Part shown: positions 50,504 to 57,557 of the stretch, piece by piece
Layout: every line of letters begins with the position of its first letter
Position numbering within the stretch: the first letter of the stretch is position 1
Assembly: GCF_001424165.1 (NCBI RefSeq)
Contig: NZ_LMOJ01000012.1
Location: 863-64,862 of the forward strand
Origin: Massilia sp. Leaf139
Lineage (GTDB): Bacteria > Pseudomonadota > Gammaproteobacteria > Burkholderiales > Burkholderiaceae_D
Length of the DNA: 64,000 bases
Direction of reading: 5' to 3'
The notes under the pieces: model-generated
What the model was told of the DNA's origin: nothing
The model's database searches: none
Seen by the model: only the letters and a program-made list of their open reading frames with translations
Program-made: the position numbers and the translations under genes

Positions 50504-51514
50504 TCATTTCAGCTTCGGATCGAGCGCATCGCGCAGCGCATCGGTGAACAGCGAAAAAGCCGTCACCAGGATCGCCATCGCCCCCGCCGCGGCGGCCAGC
50601 TGCCACCATTTACCGAGGATCAGTTCGTTCTGCGCTTCGTTGAGCATGCTGCCCCAGGACACGGTACCGACCGGCACGCCGAAGCCGAGGAAGGACAGAA
50701 TGACTTCGGCCTTGATGAAGCCGACCACCAGGATCGACAGCTGCACCAGCGCCACGTGCGAGACGTTCGGGAAGATGTGCGAGAACATCTTGCGCCAGCT
50801 CGAGGCCCCGATCGCATCGGCCGCCATCACGTATTCGCGTGCCTTGTGCTTGATGTATTCGGCGCGCACCAGGCGATAGGGCCCCGTCCAGCCGGTCAGG
50901 CCCAGGATCAGGACGATGGTCGTCACGCCTTTCTGCTGCAGGACGGCGGCCACGGTGAGGATCATCAGGATCGAGGGGATCGACGTGAAGATGCTGTAGA
51001 ACCAGTTGAACAGGTCGTCGACCAGTCCGCCGAAAAAGCCGGAGACGGCGCCGAACAGGGTGCCGAGTCCGACCGCGACAAAGGCCGCCACCAGGCCCAC
51101 CACGATCGAGGTTTCGCCGCCCTTGATGGTTTTTTTCAGGATGTCGTGGCCCCATTTGTCGGCGCCGAAGGGCAGCGTCAGGGCCTTGGGACGCGGCGGG
51201 TGCGTGGCCTGCAGCTCGGCCTTCAGCTGCGCGATTTCTTCCGCCAGCGGATCGAAGACGTTCGGCGGCACCGGCGCCTGCGGCTGCGCCAGCGCGACGC
51301 TTGCCGCATCGGGGCCGACGAAACCGGGCGGCGCGTAATTCACCGCCACTTCCTCTTCCCAGTCGGCGGCCACCAGTCCGGTCGTGGACTGCATCAGCAG
51401 CACGAGAAAGGCGCCTACCACGCCGAGGGCCGCCATCGCGATGCGGTCGGCGCGCAGGCGGCGCCAGGCCAGCGTCCACAGGCCGGGCGAGCCGGCGTGA
51501 TTCATCGTCGTCAT
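50504..51514 (-). CDS. Peptide-type ABC importer permease (OppC/DppC/YejE type)
   Basis: 336 residues. A first helix (residues ~27-45, IAMAALGVVGAFLVLLM) is followed by a ~75-residue periplasmic insertion rich in Ala/Pro, then five helices with the inner-membrane component motif EYVMAADAIGASSWRKMFSH (EAA loop). It ends SLFTDALRDALDPKLK, as DppC-type proteins do. The long insertion is shared with YejE. Pairs with the permease upstream (51522-52460). Confidence 0.9.
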   Translation of the reverse strand: MTTMNHAGSPGLWTLAWRRLRADRIAMAALGVVGAFLVLLMQSTTGLVAADWEEEVAVNYAPPGFVGPDAASVALAQPQAPVPPNVFDPLAEEIAQLKAELQATHPPRPKALTLPFGADKWGHDILKKTIKGGETSIVVGLVAAFVAVGLGTLFGAVSGFFGGLVDDLFNWFYSIFTSIPSILMILTVAAVLQQKGVTTIVLILGLTGWTGPYRLVRAEYIKHKAREYVMAADAIGASSWRKMFSHIFPNVSHVALVQLSILVVGFIKAEVILSFLGFGVPVGTVSWGSMLNEAQNELILGKWWQLAAAAGAMAILVTAFSLFTDALRDALDPKLK

Positions 51515-51521
51515 CGCGCCC

Positions 51522-52460
51522 TCATTTCAGCTGCACGCGCGGATCGACCGCGCCGTACAGCAGGTCGGCCAGCAGGTTGAACACCATGGTCGCGGCGGCG
51601 ACGTACACGGTGATCGCCTTGATGACGGGGAAGTCGCTGCGCTCGACGGCCAGGATCACCTCGCGCCCGATGCCGGGAATGCCGAAGAAGCGCTCCAGCA
51701 GGAAGGCCCCGATCAGCAGCGCCGGCAGGTTGGCCATCACGTGGGTGATGATCGGGATCGCGGCATTCCTCAGCACGTGCACCCAGACGATGCGCCGCTC
51801 CGGCAAGCCCTTGGCGCGGGCCGTGCGCACATAGTCCTGGTGCACCTCGTCGAGCACGAAGCTGCGGTACAGGCGCAGGGTCGGCGCGATCGACACCGCC
51901 AGGCCGATGATGATCGGCAGCAGCGCATAGCGCAGCAGGTTTTCGCCCAGGCTCTCTCCCCAGCCCTGCACCGGGAACAGGCCCAGCTTGTAGGCGAAGA
52001 AGTACTGGAAGACGATGATGTAGACCAGGATCGAAATCGACATGCCGACCGTGCAGGCCACCATCACCGCGCGGTCGGTCAGCGAGCCGCGCACGAAGGC
52101 GATGCCGAGCGCCAGCGCGATGCCGAAGAAGGTCTCGAGGATGGTCAGCGGCACCAGCACCGTGAGCGAAGGCCCGAGCCGGCTGGCGATGATGTGCGAG
52201 ACCGGCTCGCCGGTGCTCCAGGCGTTGCCGAAGTCGAAAGTCAGGATCTGCTTGACGAAGATCCAGAGCTGGACGGAATACGGCTGGTCGATGCCGAGCT
52301 GGGCGCGGATGTTGGCGATCGCCGCCTCGTCCGCCATCTTGCCGGCGAGCAGATACGACGGATCGCCGCCGACCCAGTTGAACAGCACGAAGACGAGCAC
52401 GATGACGCCCGCCATCGTCGGCAGCATCTGCCACAGCCGCCGGAATATGTAAGCCAGCAT
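51522..52460 (-). CDS. Peptide-type ABC importer permease (OppB/DppB/YejB type)
   Basis: 312 residues from the ATG at 52,460 (AGGGAAGA upstream); the frame runs 117 bases further without a better start. MLAYIFRRLWQMLPTMAGVIVLVFVLFNW is the OppB-type first helix (given here in part: IFRRLWQMLPTMAGVI). The EAA loop is DYVRTARAKGLPERRIVWVH and the end is LADLLYGAVDPRVQLK. First gene of the three-gene leftward operon. No periplasmic binding-protein gene lies before it within the window; the next gene upstream is a divergent TonB receptor. Confidence 0.9.
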   Translation of the reverse strand: MLAYIFRRLWQMLPTMAGVIVLVFVLFNWVGGDPSYLLAGKMADEAAIANIRAQLGIDQPYSVQLWIFVKQILTFDFGNAWSTGEPVSHIIASRLGPSLTVLVPLTILETFFGIALALGIAFVRGSLTDRAVMVACTVGMSISILVYIIVFQYFFAYKLGLFPVQGWGESLGENLLRYALLPIIIGLAVSIAPTLRLYRSFVLDEVHQDYVRTARAKGLPERRIVWVHVLRNAAIPIITHVMANLPALLIGAFLLERFFGIPGIGREVILAVERSDFPVIKAITVYVAAATMVFNLLADLLYGAVDPRVQLK

Positions 52461-52853
52461 GAATCTTCCCTCGACCTTCCGGCGCGCCGCCAGCCTGCGC
52501 GCACCCGGCCGTATCCAAAAGGCGTAACGATAGCCTAAATCGCCGAGCCCCGGCAGGCGGATTCTGCTGCACTGCACAAGCGCTGTTCAGTGTCCAGGCA
52601 GCATCTTGTCAAGGGCCACACGTTAGAGGAAGCCGACTGTTGTTTCCGTGTCATGCATATCGTGTGCTGTCTTGACGTTGCATTCTGCACATGTTTTTAT
52701 AAAAAGCATCGGAATGAACTGACTACATTCCGAGTCATAACAATATGTATTGGATATGCATATACCGAAGAGAGAACATTTACACCAATATTTTCTCGAA
52801 GGTAATATACATATTCTATATGAAAATTTCCCATTGGCTATTTTGGAGTAGAG
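52461..52853. promoter_or_regulatory. AT-rich divergent control region between the ABC importer and the first TonB receptor
   Basis: 393 bases. The right part (from about 52,600) is strikingly AT-rich compared with the genes. TTGACG (52672-52677) and TTTATA (52696-52701) are 18 bases apart and could drive the receptor. A palindrome CGGAATG-N9-CATTCCG at 52710-52732 would lie just after the start of transcription, where a repressor could act. GGAG is five bases before the receptor ATG. No gene is seen. Confidence 0.5.
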
Positions 52854-55637
52854 ATGCATAAACGTACACTGATGTCCCAGGCCGTTTCCATGGCGCTGGC
52901 CACCGCGTTTGCCCTGCCCGCTTTTGCGCAGGTATCGGGTACGGCCGAGGCGCCGATCGCCCGCGTCGAAGTCACCGGCTCGAGCATCAAGCGCGCCAGC
53001 GCCGAGACCGCGTCGCCGGTGCAGGTGGTCACCGCCGAAGACCTGGCCAAGTCCGGAAAGAGCACGGTGTCCGAATACCTGCAGACCCTGACCGCCGACG
53101 GCGCCGGCTCGCTGCCGACCGGCTTCGGCAACGGCTTCGCCGCCGGTTCGACCGCGATCTCGCTGCGCGGCCTGGGTGCGACCTCGACCCTGGTGCTGCT
53201 CAACGGCCGCCGCATGGCGCCGTTCGCGCGCGCCGACGATGGCCAGAAGAGCTTCACCGACCTTTCGACCGTGCCGATGGAAGCCGTCGAGCGCATCGAG
53301 ATCCTGAAGGACGGCGCCTCCTCGACCTACGGCGCGGACGCGATCGCCGGTGTCGTCAACATCATCCTGCGCAAGGATTTCGAGGGCCTGATCGCCAAGG
53401 CCGAAGTCGGCCAGTCGCGCTACCGCGACGGCGAAATGGCCAAGGGCTCGCTGACCTGGGGCCTGGGTAAACTCGACGAAGAAGGCTACAACGTGCTCCT
53501 GAACATCGAGTCCTACTCGAACAAGGAGCTGATGAACAAGGATCGTTCCGAGCGCGACTGGATCGGCGCCGGCGACATCCGCCGCTGGGGCTATCCGCAG
53601 AACACCCAGTTCGCGGCCGGCTTCATTACCCCAGGCGCGTCCAGCGCGACCCCGACCGGCGCCCTGCGCGACCCGGTCACCGGCAACTATGTCTCGCTGC
53701 CGGGCTGCTCGTCCCTGTCGGCCACGACCGCGCAGGATCCGGCCGGCGGCTGCCTCTGGTACCAGGATCAATTCCGTTCGATGCAGCCCGAGATCAGCGG
53801 CCTGAACGTCTACACCCGCTTCACCAAGCGCCTCTCCGGCGGCCATGAAGCGTACGCCGAAGCCGGCTACTCGCGCCGCGACACCGAATTCACGCTGGTT
53901 CCGCCATCGGTCTCGCCGACGGTCGCCTTCCCGCCGAACGCCTCTTTCCCTACCGGCGTCATCAACTACGGCACCGGCCCGCAAGCCATCGTGCTGGCCG
54001 CGAACCATCCGCAGAACCCGTACGGGGTGCCGGTGCGCCTGCGCTACTCCGCCTTCGACATCGGCCCATCGACCCGTTCGGCCGACAACGCCTTCATGCG
54101 CGTCGTCGCCGGCGTGCGCGGCCAGGCGGCCGGCTGGGACTATGACACGGCCTACGTCCACTCGCGTTCGACGCTCGACCTCGACTACAGCAACATGCTG
54201 AACATGCCGGCCCTGGCCGCCGCGCTCGGCAACCCGGCCAGCCCGCTGTTCCCCTACTATATCGGCAACCAGGCCGGCCGCAATCCGGCAGCCCTGTACG
54301 CGGCCCTGGCGCGCAGCGCGACCTCGCACTCGACCACGCGCCTGGACATCCTCGACTTCAAGGCCTCGCGTGAAATGATGCAGCTGCCGGGCGGCGCCCT
54401 GGGCGTGGCCTTCGGCGCCGAATACCGCCGCGAAAAGCTCGACAACCCGTCGCTGTCGGGCACCGAGAACGGCTCGATCAACGCCTCCTACGTGGCCGCG
54501 CGCGGCGACCAGGACATCAAGGCGGTCTTCGTCGAAGTCGCGGCGCCGGTCTTGAAAGGCGTCGAACTGAACGGCGCGCTGCGCTATGACCGCTACGAGA
54601 ACTTCTCCTCGACCACGCCGAAAGTCGGCGCGAAATGGACGCCGATCCCGACCTTCGCCCTGCGCGGTACCTATTCGGAAGGCTTCCGTGCGCCGGGCCC
54701 GGCGGAATCGGGCGTCGAAAGCCAGAGCACCGGCACCGCCACCGCGCGCGATCCGATTCGCTGCCCGGGCGGCGTGCCGGCCGCCGGCGGCGCGACCCTG
54801 GCCGACTGCGCGGTCGCGGTCGGTGCGGTGAAGATCGGTAACCCGGCGCTGGAGCCGGAAACCTCGAAGGGCGTGACCCTGGGCGTGGTCTGGGATCCGC
54901 TGCCGGGCACCAGCATCGCGCTCGACGCCTGGAAGATCAAGCGCAGCAACGAGATCAACCCGATGCCGTACAACGAAGCGGCGGCCCTGCCGGACGCGAT
55001 CCGTTCGGATAACAACCTGGTCGTCAATGGCGTCGTGGTGCCGAACACCGGCAGCCTGCTGCTGTCGCGCGCACCGTACCGCAATTCGAGCTTCACCGAA
55101 GTCAAGGGTATCGACCTCGACATGCGCCAGCGCTTCCGCCTGGGCGCCTACGGCCGCGCCACGGTGGGCCTGACCTGGACGCACATCTCGTCGTGGGAAC
55201 GCGCCGAGTCCGACACCGTGCGCTACCAGTACGCCGGCACCCACGGCAACTGCGACACCTCGAACTGCGCCGGTACGCCGAAGAACAAGATCAGCGCGGT
55301 GGCTTCCTGGGATCGCGAGGCGCTGAACCTGACCGCGACGGCCAACTACCGCAGCGAGATGCAGAACGTGGCCTTCGCCGGCGACCTGTGCGCTTCGCAG
55401 TTCGCCAACGGCAGCCCCGCCCCGAACGGCTGCCGCCTAGGCTCGTTCACCACGCTCGACCTGTCGGCACGCTACAACGTCAACGCGAACCTGCAGTTGT
55501 ACGCGTCGATCAACAACGTGCTCGACAAGGTGGCGCCGCTCGATCCGCTGACCTACGGCGGCCTGAGCTACAACCCGATGGACGCCAGCGGCGCCATCGG
55601 CCGCTACTTCAAGCTGGGCGCGCGGTATCAGTTCTAA
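52854..55637 (+). CDS. TonB-dependent receptor 1
   Basis: 927 residues. Signal peptide 1-25 (ALPAFA). The plug domain (residues ~35-170) holds RVEVTGSSIKRASAETASPV, LRGLGATSTLVLLNGRRMAP and EILKDGASSTYGADAIAGVV. The 22-strand barrel follows and ends in aromatic Phe (GRYFKLGARYQF), the outer-membrane signal. Cysteine pairs in predicted outer loops (CSSLSATTAQDPAGGC and CDTSNC) suggest disulfides. It belongs to the large-ligand TonB receptor type common in Oxalobacteraceae and xanthomonads. It resembles receptors 2 and 3, most strongly 2. Substrate unknown; the divergent peptide importer hints at peptides. Confidence 0.95.
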   Translation: MHKRTLMSQAVSMALATAFALPAFAQVSGTAEAPIARVEVTGSSIKRASAETASPVQVVTAEDLAKSGKSTVSEYLQTLTADGAGSLPTGFGNGFAAGSTAISLRGLGATSTLVLLNGRRMAPFARADDGQKSFTDLSTVPMEAVERIEILKDGASSTYGADAIAGVVNIILRKDFEGLIAKAEVGQSRYRDGEMAKGSLTWGLGKLDEEGYNVLLNIESYSNKELMNKDRSERDWIGAGDIRRWGYPQNTQFAAGFITPGASSATPTGALRDPVTGNYVSLPGCSSLSATTAQDPAGGCLWYQDQFRSMQPEISGLNVYTRFTKRLSGGHEAYAEAGYSRRDTEFTLVPPSVSPTVAFPPNASFPTGVINYGTGPQAIVLAANHPQNPYGVPVRLRYSAFDIGPSTRSADNAFMRVVAGVRGQAAGWDYDTAYVHSRSTLDLDYSNMLNMPALAAALGNPASPLFPYYIGNQAGRNPAALYAALARSATSHSTTRLDILDFKASREMMQLPGGALGVAFGAEYRREKLDNPSLSGTENGSINASYVAARGDQDIKAVFVEVAAPVLKGVELNGALRYDRYENFSSTTPKVGAKWTPIPTFALRGTYSEGFRAPGPAESGVESQSTGTATARDPIRCPGGVPAAGGATLADCAVAVGAVKIGNPALEPETSKGVTLGVVWDPLPGTSIALDAWKIKRSNEINPMPYNEAAALPDAIRSDNNLVVNGVVVPNTGSLLLSRAPYRNSSFTEVKGIDLDMRQRFRLGAYGRATVGLTWTHISSWERAESDTVRYQYAGTHGNCDTSNCAGTPKNKISAVASWDREALNLTATANYRSEMQNVAFAGDLCASQFANGSPAPNGCRLGSFTTLDLSARYNVNANLQLYASINNVLDKVAPLDPLTYGGLSYNPMDASGAIGRYFKLGARYQF

Positions 55638-55665
55638 ACGCTAGCGTGGCTTCGGCCTGAGTTCA

Positions 55666-55689
55666 AGCCCGGCTTCGGCCGGGCTTTTT
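55666..55689 (+). terminator. Intrinsic terminator of TonB receptor 1
   Basis: AGCCCGGC-TTCG-GCCGGGCT followed by five T, a perfect 8-bp stem with a stable UUCG-type loop, 29 bases after the stop. The same hairpin recurs at 55818-55833 and 55992-56007. Confidence 0.92.
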
Positions 55690-55706
55690 CGTTAGCCGCC
55701 GCGCAC

Positions 55707-56012
55707 CGTAGGGTGGGCATGCCCACGCGTGATACGCACCGGCTCCGACGTCGTGCTCGACGATCTCGCCGCCGCGTATCACCGCGTGGGCACGGAGTGC
55801 CCACCCTACAAACCCTCCCCGGCTTCGGCCGGGTTTATTCGTTGGCACCCGCGTACCGTAGGGTGGGCATGCCCACGCGTGATACGCACCGGCTCCGACG
55901 TCGTGCTCGACGATCTCGCCGCCACGTATCACCGCGTGGGGCAAGTCAGGCCAATGGCCTGAATTGCGAGCCGCCCACCCTACAAAATCTGCCCGGCTTC
56001 GGCCGGGCTTTT
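55707..56012. repeat. Tandem 150-bp repeat: palindromic GTAGGGTGGGC elements alternating with UUCG hairpins
   Basis: Unit 1 element 55707-55809 and unit 2 element 55857-55983 share an 84-nt block (55707-55790 and 55857-55940) at an exact 150-base offset, with one difference (55774 G, 55924 A). Each element starts GTAGGGTGGGCATGCCCACG and closes with the inverse arm ending CCCACCCTAC. Unit 2 carries an additional insert holding the palindrome TCAGGCCAATGGCCTGA. CCCGGC-TTCG-GCCGGG hairpins sit at 55668, 55818 and 55992. The last one also serves as the aroG terminator (AGATTTTG follows on the minus strand). The block fills the space between two convergent genes. Confidence 0.85.
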
Positions 56013-57071
56013 TTATTCCTCGCGCAGACGCCGCTGGCGCACCGCCGCCGCCAGCCCCTCCAGCACCCCGACGCTGGTCTCCCAGTCGATGCAGCCGTCC
56101 GTCACCGACTGCCCATACGCCAGTTCCTTGCCCGGCACCAGATCCTGGCGTCCGGCCAGCAGGTGCGATTCGATCATCACGCCCACGATGCGTTCGTCGC
56201 CGCCGGCGATCTGGCGCGCGATGTCGGCGCACACCGGCACCTGGTTTTCCGGCTTCTTCGAACTGTTGGCGTGAGAGGCGTCGATCATCAGGCGCGAGGC
56301 CAGGCCGAGGGCGGCGATCTGCTTGCAGGCGTCGTCGACGCTGGCCGCGTCGTAGTTCGGCGTCTTGCCGCCGCGCAGGATGATATGGCAATCCTCGTTG
56401 CCGGCGGTCGAGACGATCGCCGAGTGCCCGCCCTTGGTCACCGACAGGAAGTGGTGCGGCTGCGAGGCGGCCTTGATCGCTTCCACCGCGATCTTGATGT
56501 TGCCGTCGGTGCCGTTCTTGAAACCCACCGGACAGGACAGGCCGGAGGCCAGCTCGCGGTGCACCTGCGACTCCGTGGTGCGGGCGCCGATCGCGCCCCA
56601 GCTGATCAGGTCGGCGATGTACTGCGGGCTGATCACGTCGAGGAATTCGGTGCCGGCCGGCAGGCCCATCTCGTTGACGTCGCGCAGCAGCTCGCGCGCC
56701 ATGCGCAGGCCGTCGTTGATGCGGAAGCTGTTGTCCATGTAGGGGTCGTTGATCATTCCCTTCCAGCCCACCGTCGTGCGCGGCTTCTCGAAGTACACGC
56801 GCATTACGATCTCCAGCTCGCCTTTGAAACGGCGGCGCTGCTCGGCGAGGCGCCGCGCGTACTCCAGGGCCGCCTTCGGATCGTGGATCGAGCAGGGGCC
56901 GATCACCACCATCAGGCGGTCGTCCTGGCCGTGCAGGATGCGGTGCAGCGCGACGCGCGCGCCGGACGCGGTTTCCTCGGCCGCGGGCGTCACCGGAAAC
57001 TCGCGGATCAGGTGCGAGGGCGGCGTCAGTTCCTTCATTTCGCGGATGCGTAGGTCGTCGGTGCGAGGCAT
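56013..57071 (-). CDS. aroG: 3-deoxy-7-phosphoheptulonate (DAHP) synthase, class I
   Basis: 352 residues from the ATG at 57,071 (GGAG six bases upstream; E. coli AroG has 350). Motifs: LRIREMKELTPPSHLIREFP, VVIGPCSIHDPKAALEYARR, MRVYFEKPRTTVGWKGMIND, GARTTESQVHRELASGLSCP, GFKNGTDGNIKIAVEA, IDASHANSSKKPENQ. It condenses phosphoenolpyruvate and erythrose-4-phosphate, the first step of aromatic amino acid synthesis. Which amino acid inhibits it cannot be told from the motifs alone. The leader carries an aromatic-rich peptide gene and an intrinsic terminator (57107-57240), so transcription is probably attenuated by charged tRNA supply. Confidence 0.97.
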   Translation of the reverse strand: MPRTDDLRIREMKELTPPSHLIREFPVTPAAEETASGARVALHRILHGQDDRLMVVIGPCSIHDPKAALEYARRLAEQRRRFKGELEIVMRVYFEKPRTTVGWKGMINDPYMDNSFRINDGLRMARELLRDVNEMGLPAGTEFLDVISPQYIADLISWGAIGARTTESQVHRELASGLSCPVGFKNGTDGNIKIAVEAIKAASQPHHFLSVTKGGHSAIVSTAGNEDCHIILRGGKTPNYDAASVDDACKQIAALGLASRLMIDASHANSSKKPENQVPVCADIARQIAGGDERIVGVMIESHLLAGRQDLVPGKELAYGQSVTDGCIDWETSVGVLEGLAAAVRQRRLREE

Positions 57072-57106
57072 GCGGTACTCCGTTTCGTTTGTCTGGGCTG
57101 CAAATG

Positions 57107-57129
57107 AAAAAACCGCCATCGCTGGCGGT
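57107..57129 (-). terminator. Attenuator terminator in the aroG leader
   Basis: On the minus strand ACCGCCA (57129-57123), loop GCGA and TGGCGGT (57118-57112) form a perfect 7-bp stem; six T run from 57112 to 57107. It stops 36 bases before the aroG ATG. Its first arm can instead pair with GGCGGT at 57184-57179, at the end of the leader peptide gene, which would prevent the terminator. Confidence 0.82.
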
Positions 57130-57171
57130 TTCGTGTCGTTCGGTCTGGTCGCTCGTTGCGTGAACCTGCCG

Positions 57172-57240
57172 CTACTCCACCGCCTGAAGGCTGGAATGGC
57201 TAAACCAAAAATAGCAGGTAAAGAAGGCAGCGTTGCGCAT
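57172..57240 (-). CDS. aroG leader peptide, aromatic-rich (attenuation)
   Basis: 22 codons, ATG at 57,240, TAG at 57,174-57,172. Residues 6-13 read FFTCYFWF: four Phe, one Tyr and one Trp in eight codons, the pattern of regulatory leader peptides such as PheL and TrpL. The codons after the aromatic run contain TCCAGCC (57195-57189), which pairs with GGC-GG-TGGA (57184-57176) to form the 1:2 hairpin. GGA lies six bases before the ATG. Ribosome stalling on scarce Phe/Tyr/Trp-tRNA would cover arm 1, free arm 2 to pair with arm 3, and let transcription pass into aroG. Inferred from sequence; not tested. Confidence 0.8.
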   Translation of the reverse strand: MRNAAFFTCYFWFSHSSLQAVE

Positions 57241-57265
57241 GAAAGATCCGAAAAAGGTCGAAATG

Positions 57266-57295
57266 ACTATAACCCCTGGCTATGAATATTGGCAA
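57266..57295 (-). promoter_or_regulatory. Promoter of the aroG leader
   Basis: On the minus strand TTGCCA (57295-57290) and TATAGT (57271-57266) are 18 bases apart, close to the sigma-70 consensus. Transcription would start near 57,259, about 19 bases before the leader peptide ATG, giving a leader transcript of roughly 190 bases. Confidence 0.65.
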
Positions 57296-57557
57296 GAGTT
57301 TTGTCGCAGTGCGTCATTTGCAGGCTAAACGGAGGCGCATATGCAAGCGGTTGCGAGAAACAGACAGCATTTCGAACGTCCGGATGACGATTGAGAGATA
57401 TCAGACAGCCTGTTGCCTTCAATGCAAAAGTCACGACAAGCCCCCGTCCGGCCAGTCGGTTTCTTTGCCCTAGATCAGTTTCTTTAGCTCTAGTACTTGA
57501 GACAAGGCCAAGCGCAAGCACGCGGACTGGGATCTCTACACATCTGGGAGTCCGGAA
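57296..57557 (+). promoter_or_regulatory. Control region upstream of TonB receptor 2
   Basis: About 260 bases divergent from the aroG promoter, AT-richer than the genes. Two 19-nt units in direct tandem, both beginning GTTTCTTT and containing CTAG (57459-57477 and 57478-57496), could be a regulator site. GGGAG lies about nine bases before the receptor ATG. No gene is seen. Confidence 0.45.

Noticed and set aside
55729..55962. Small frames inside the tandem repeat array
   Set aside because: They arise from the repeated units, are mutually identical over long stretches, and have no ribosome sites.
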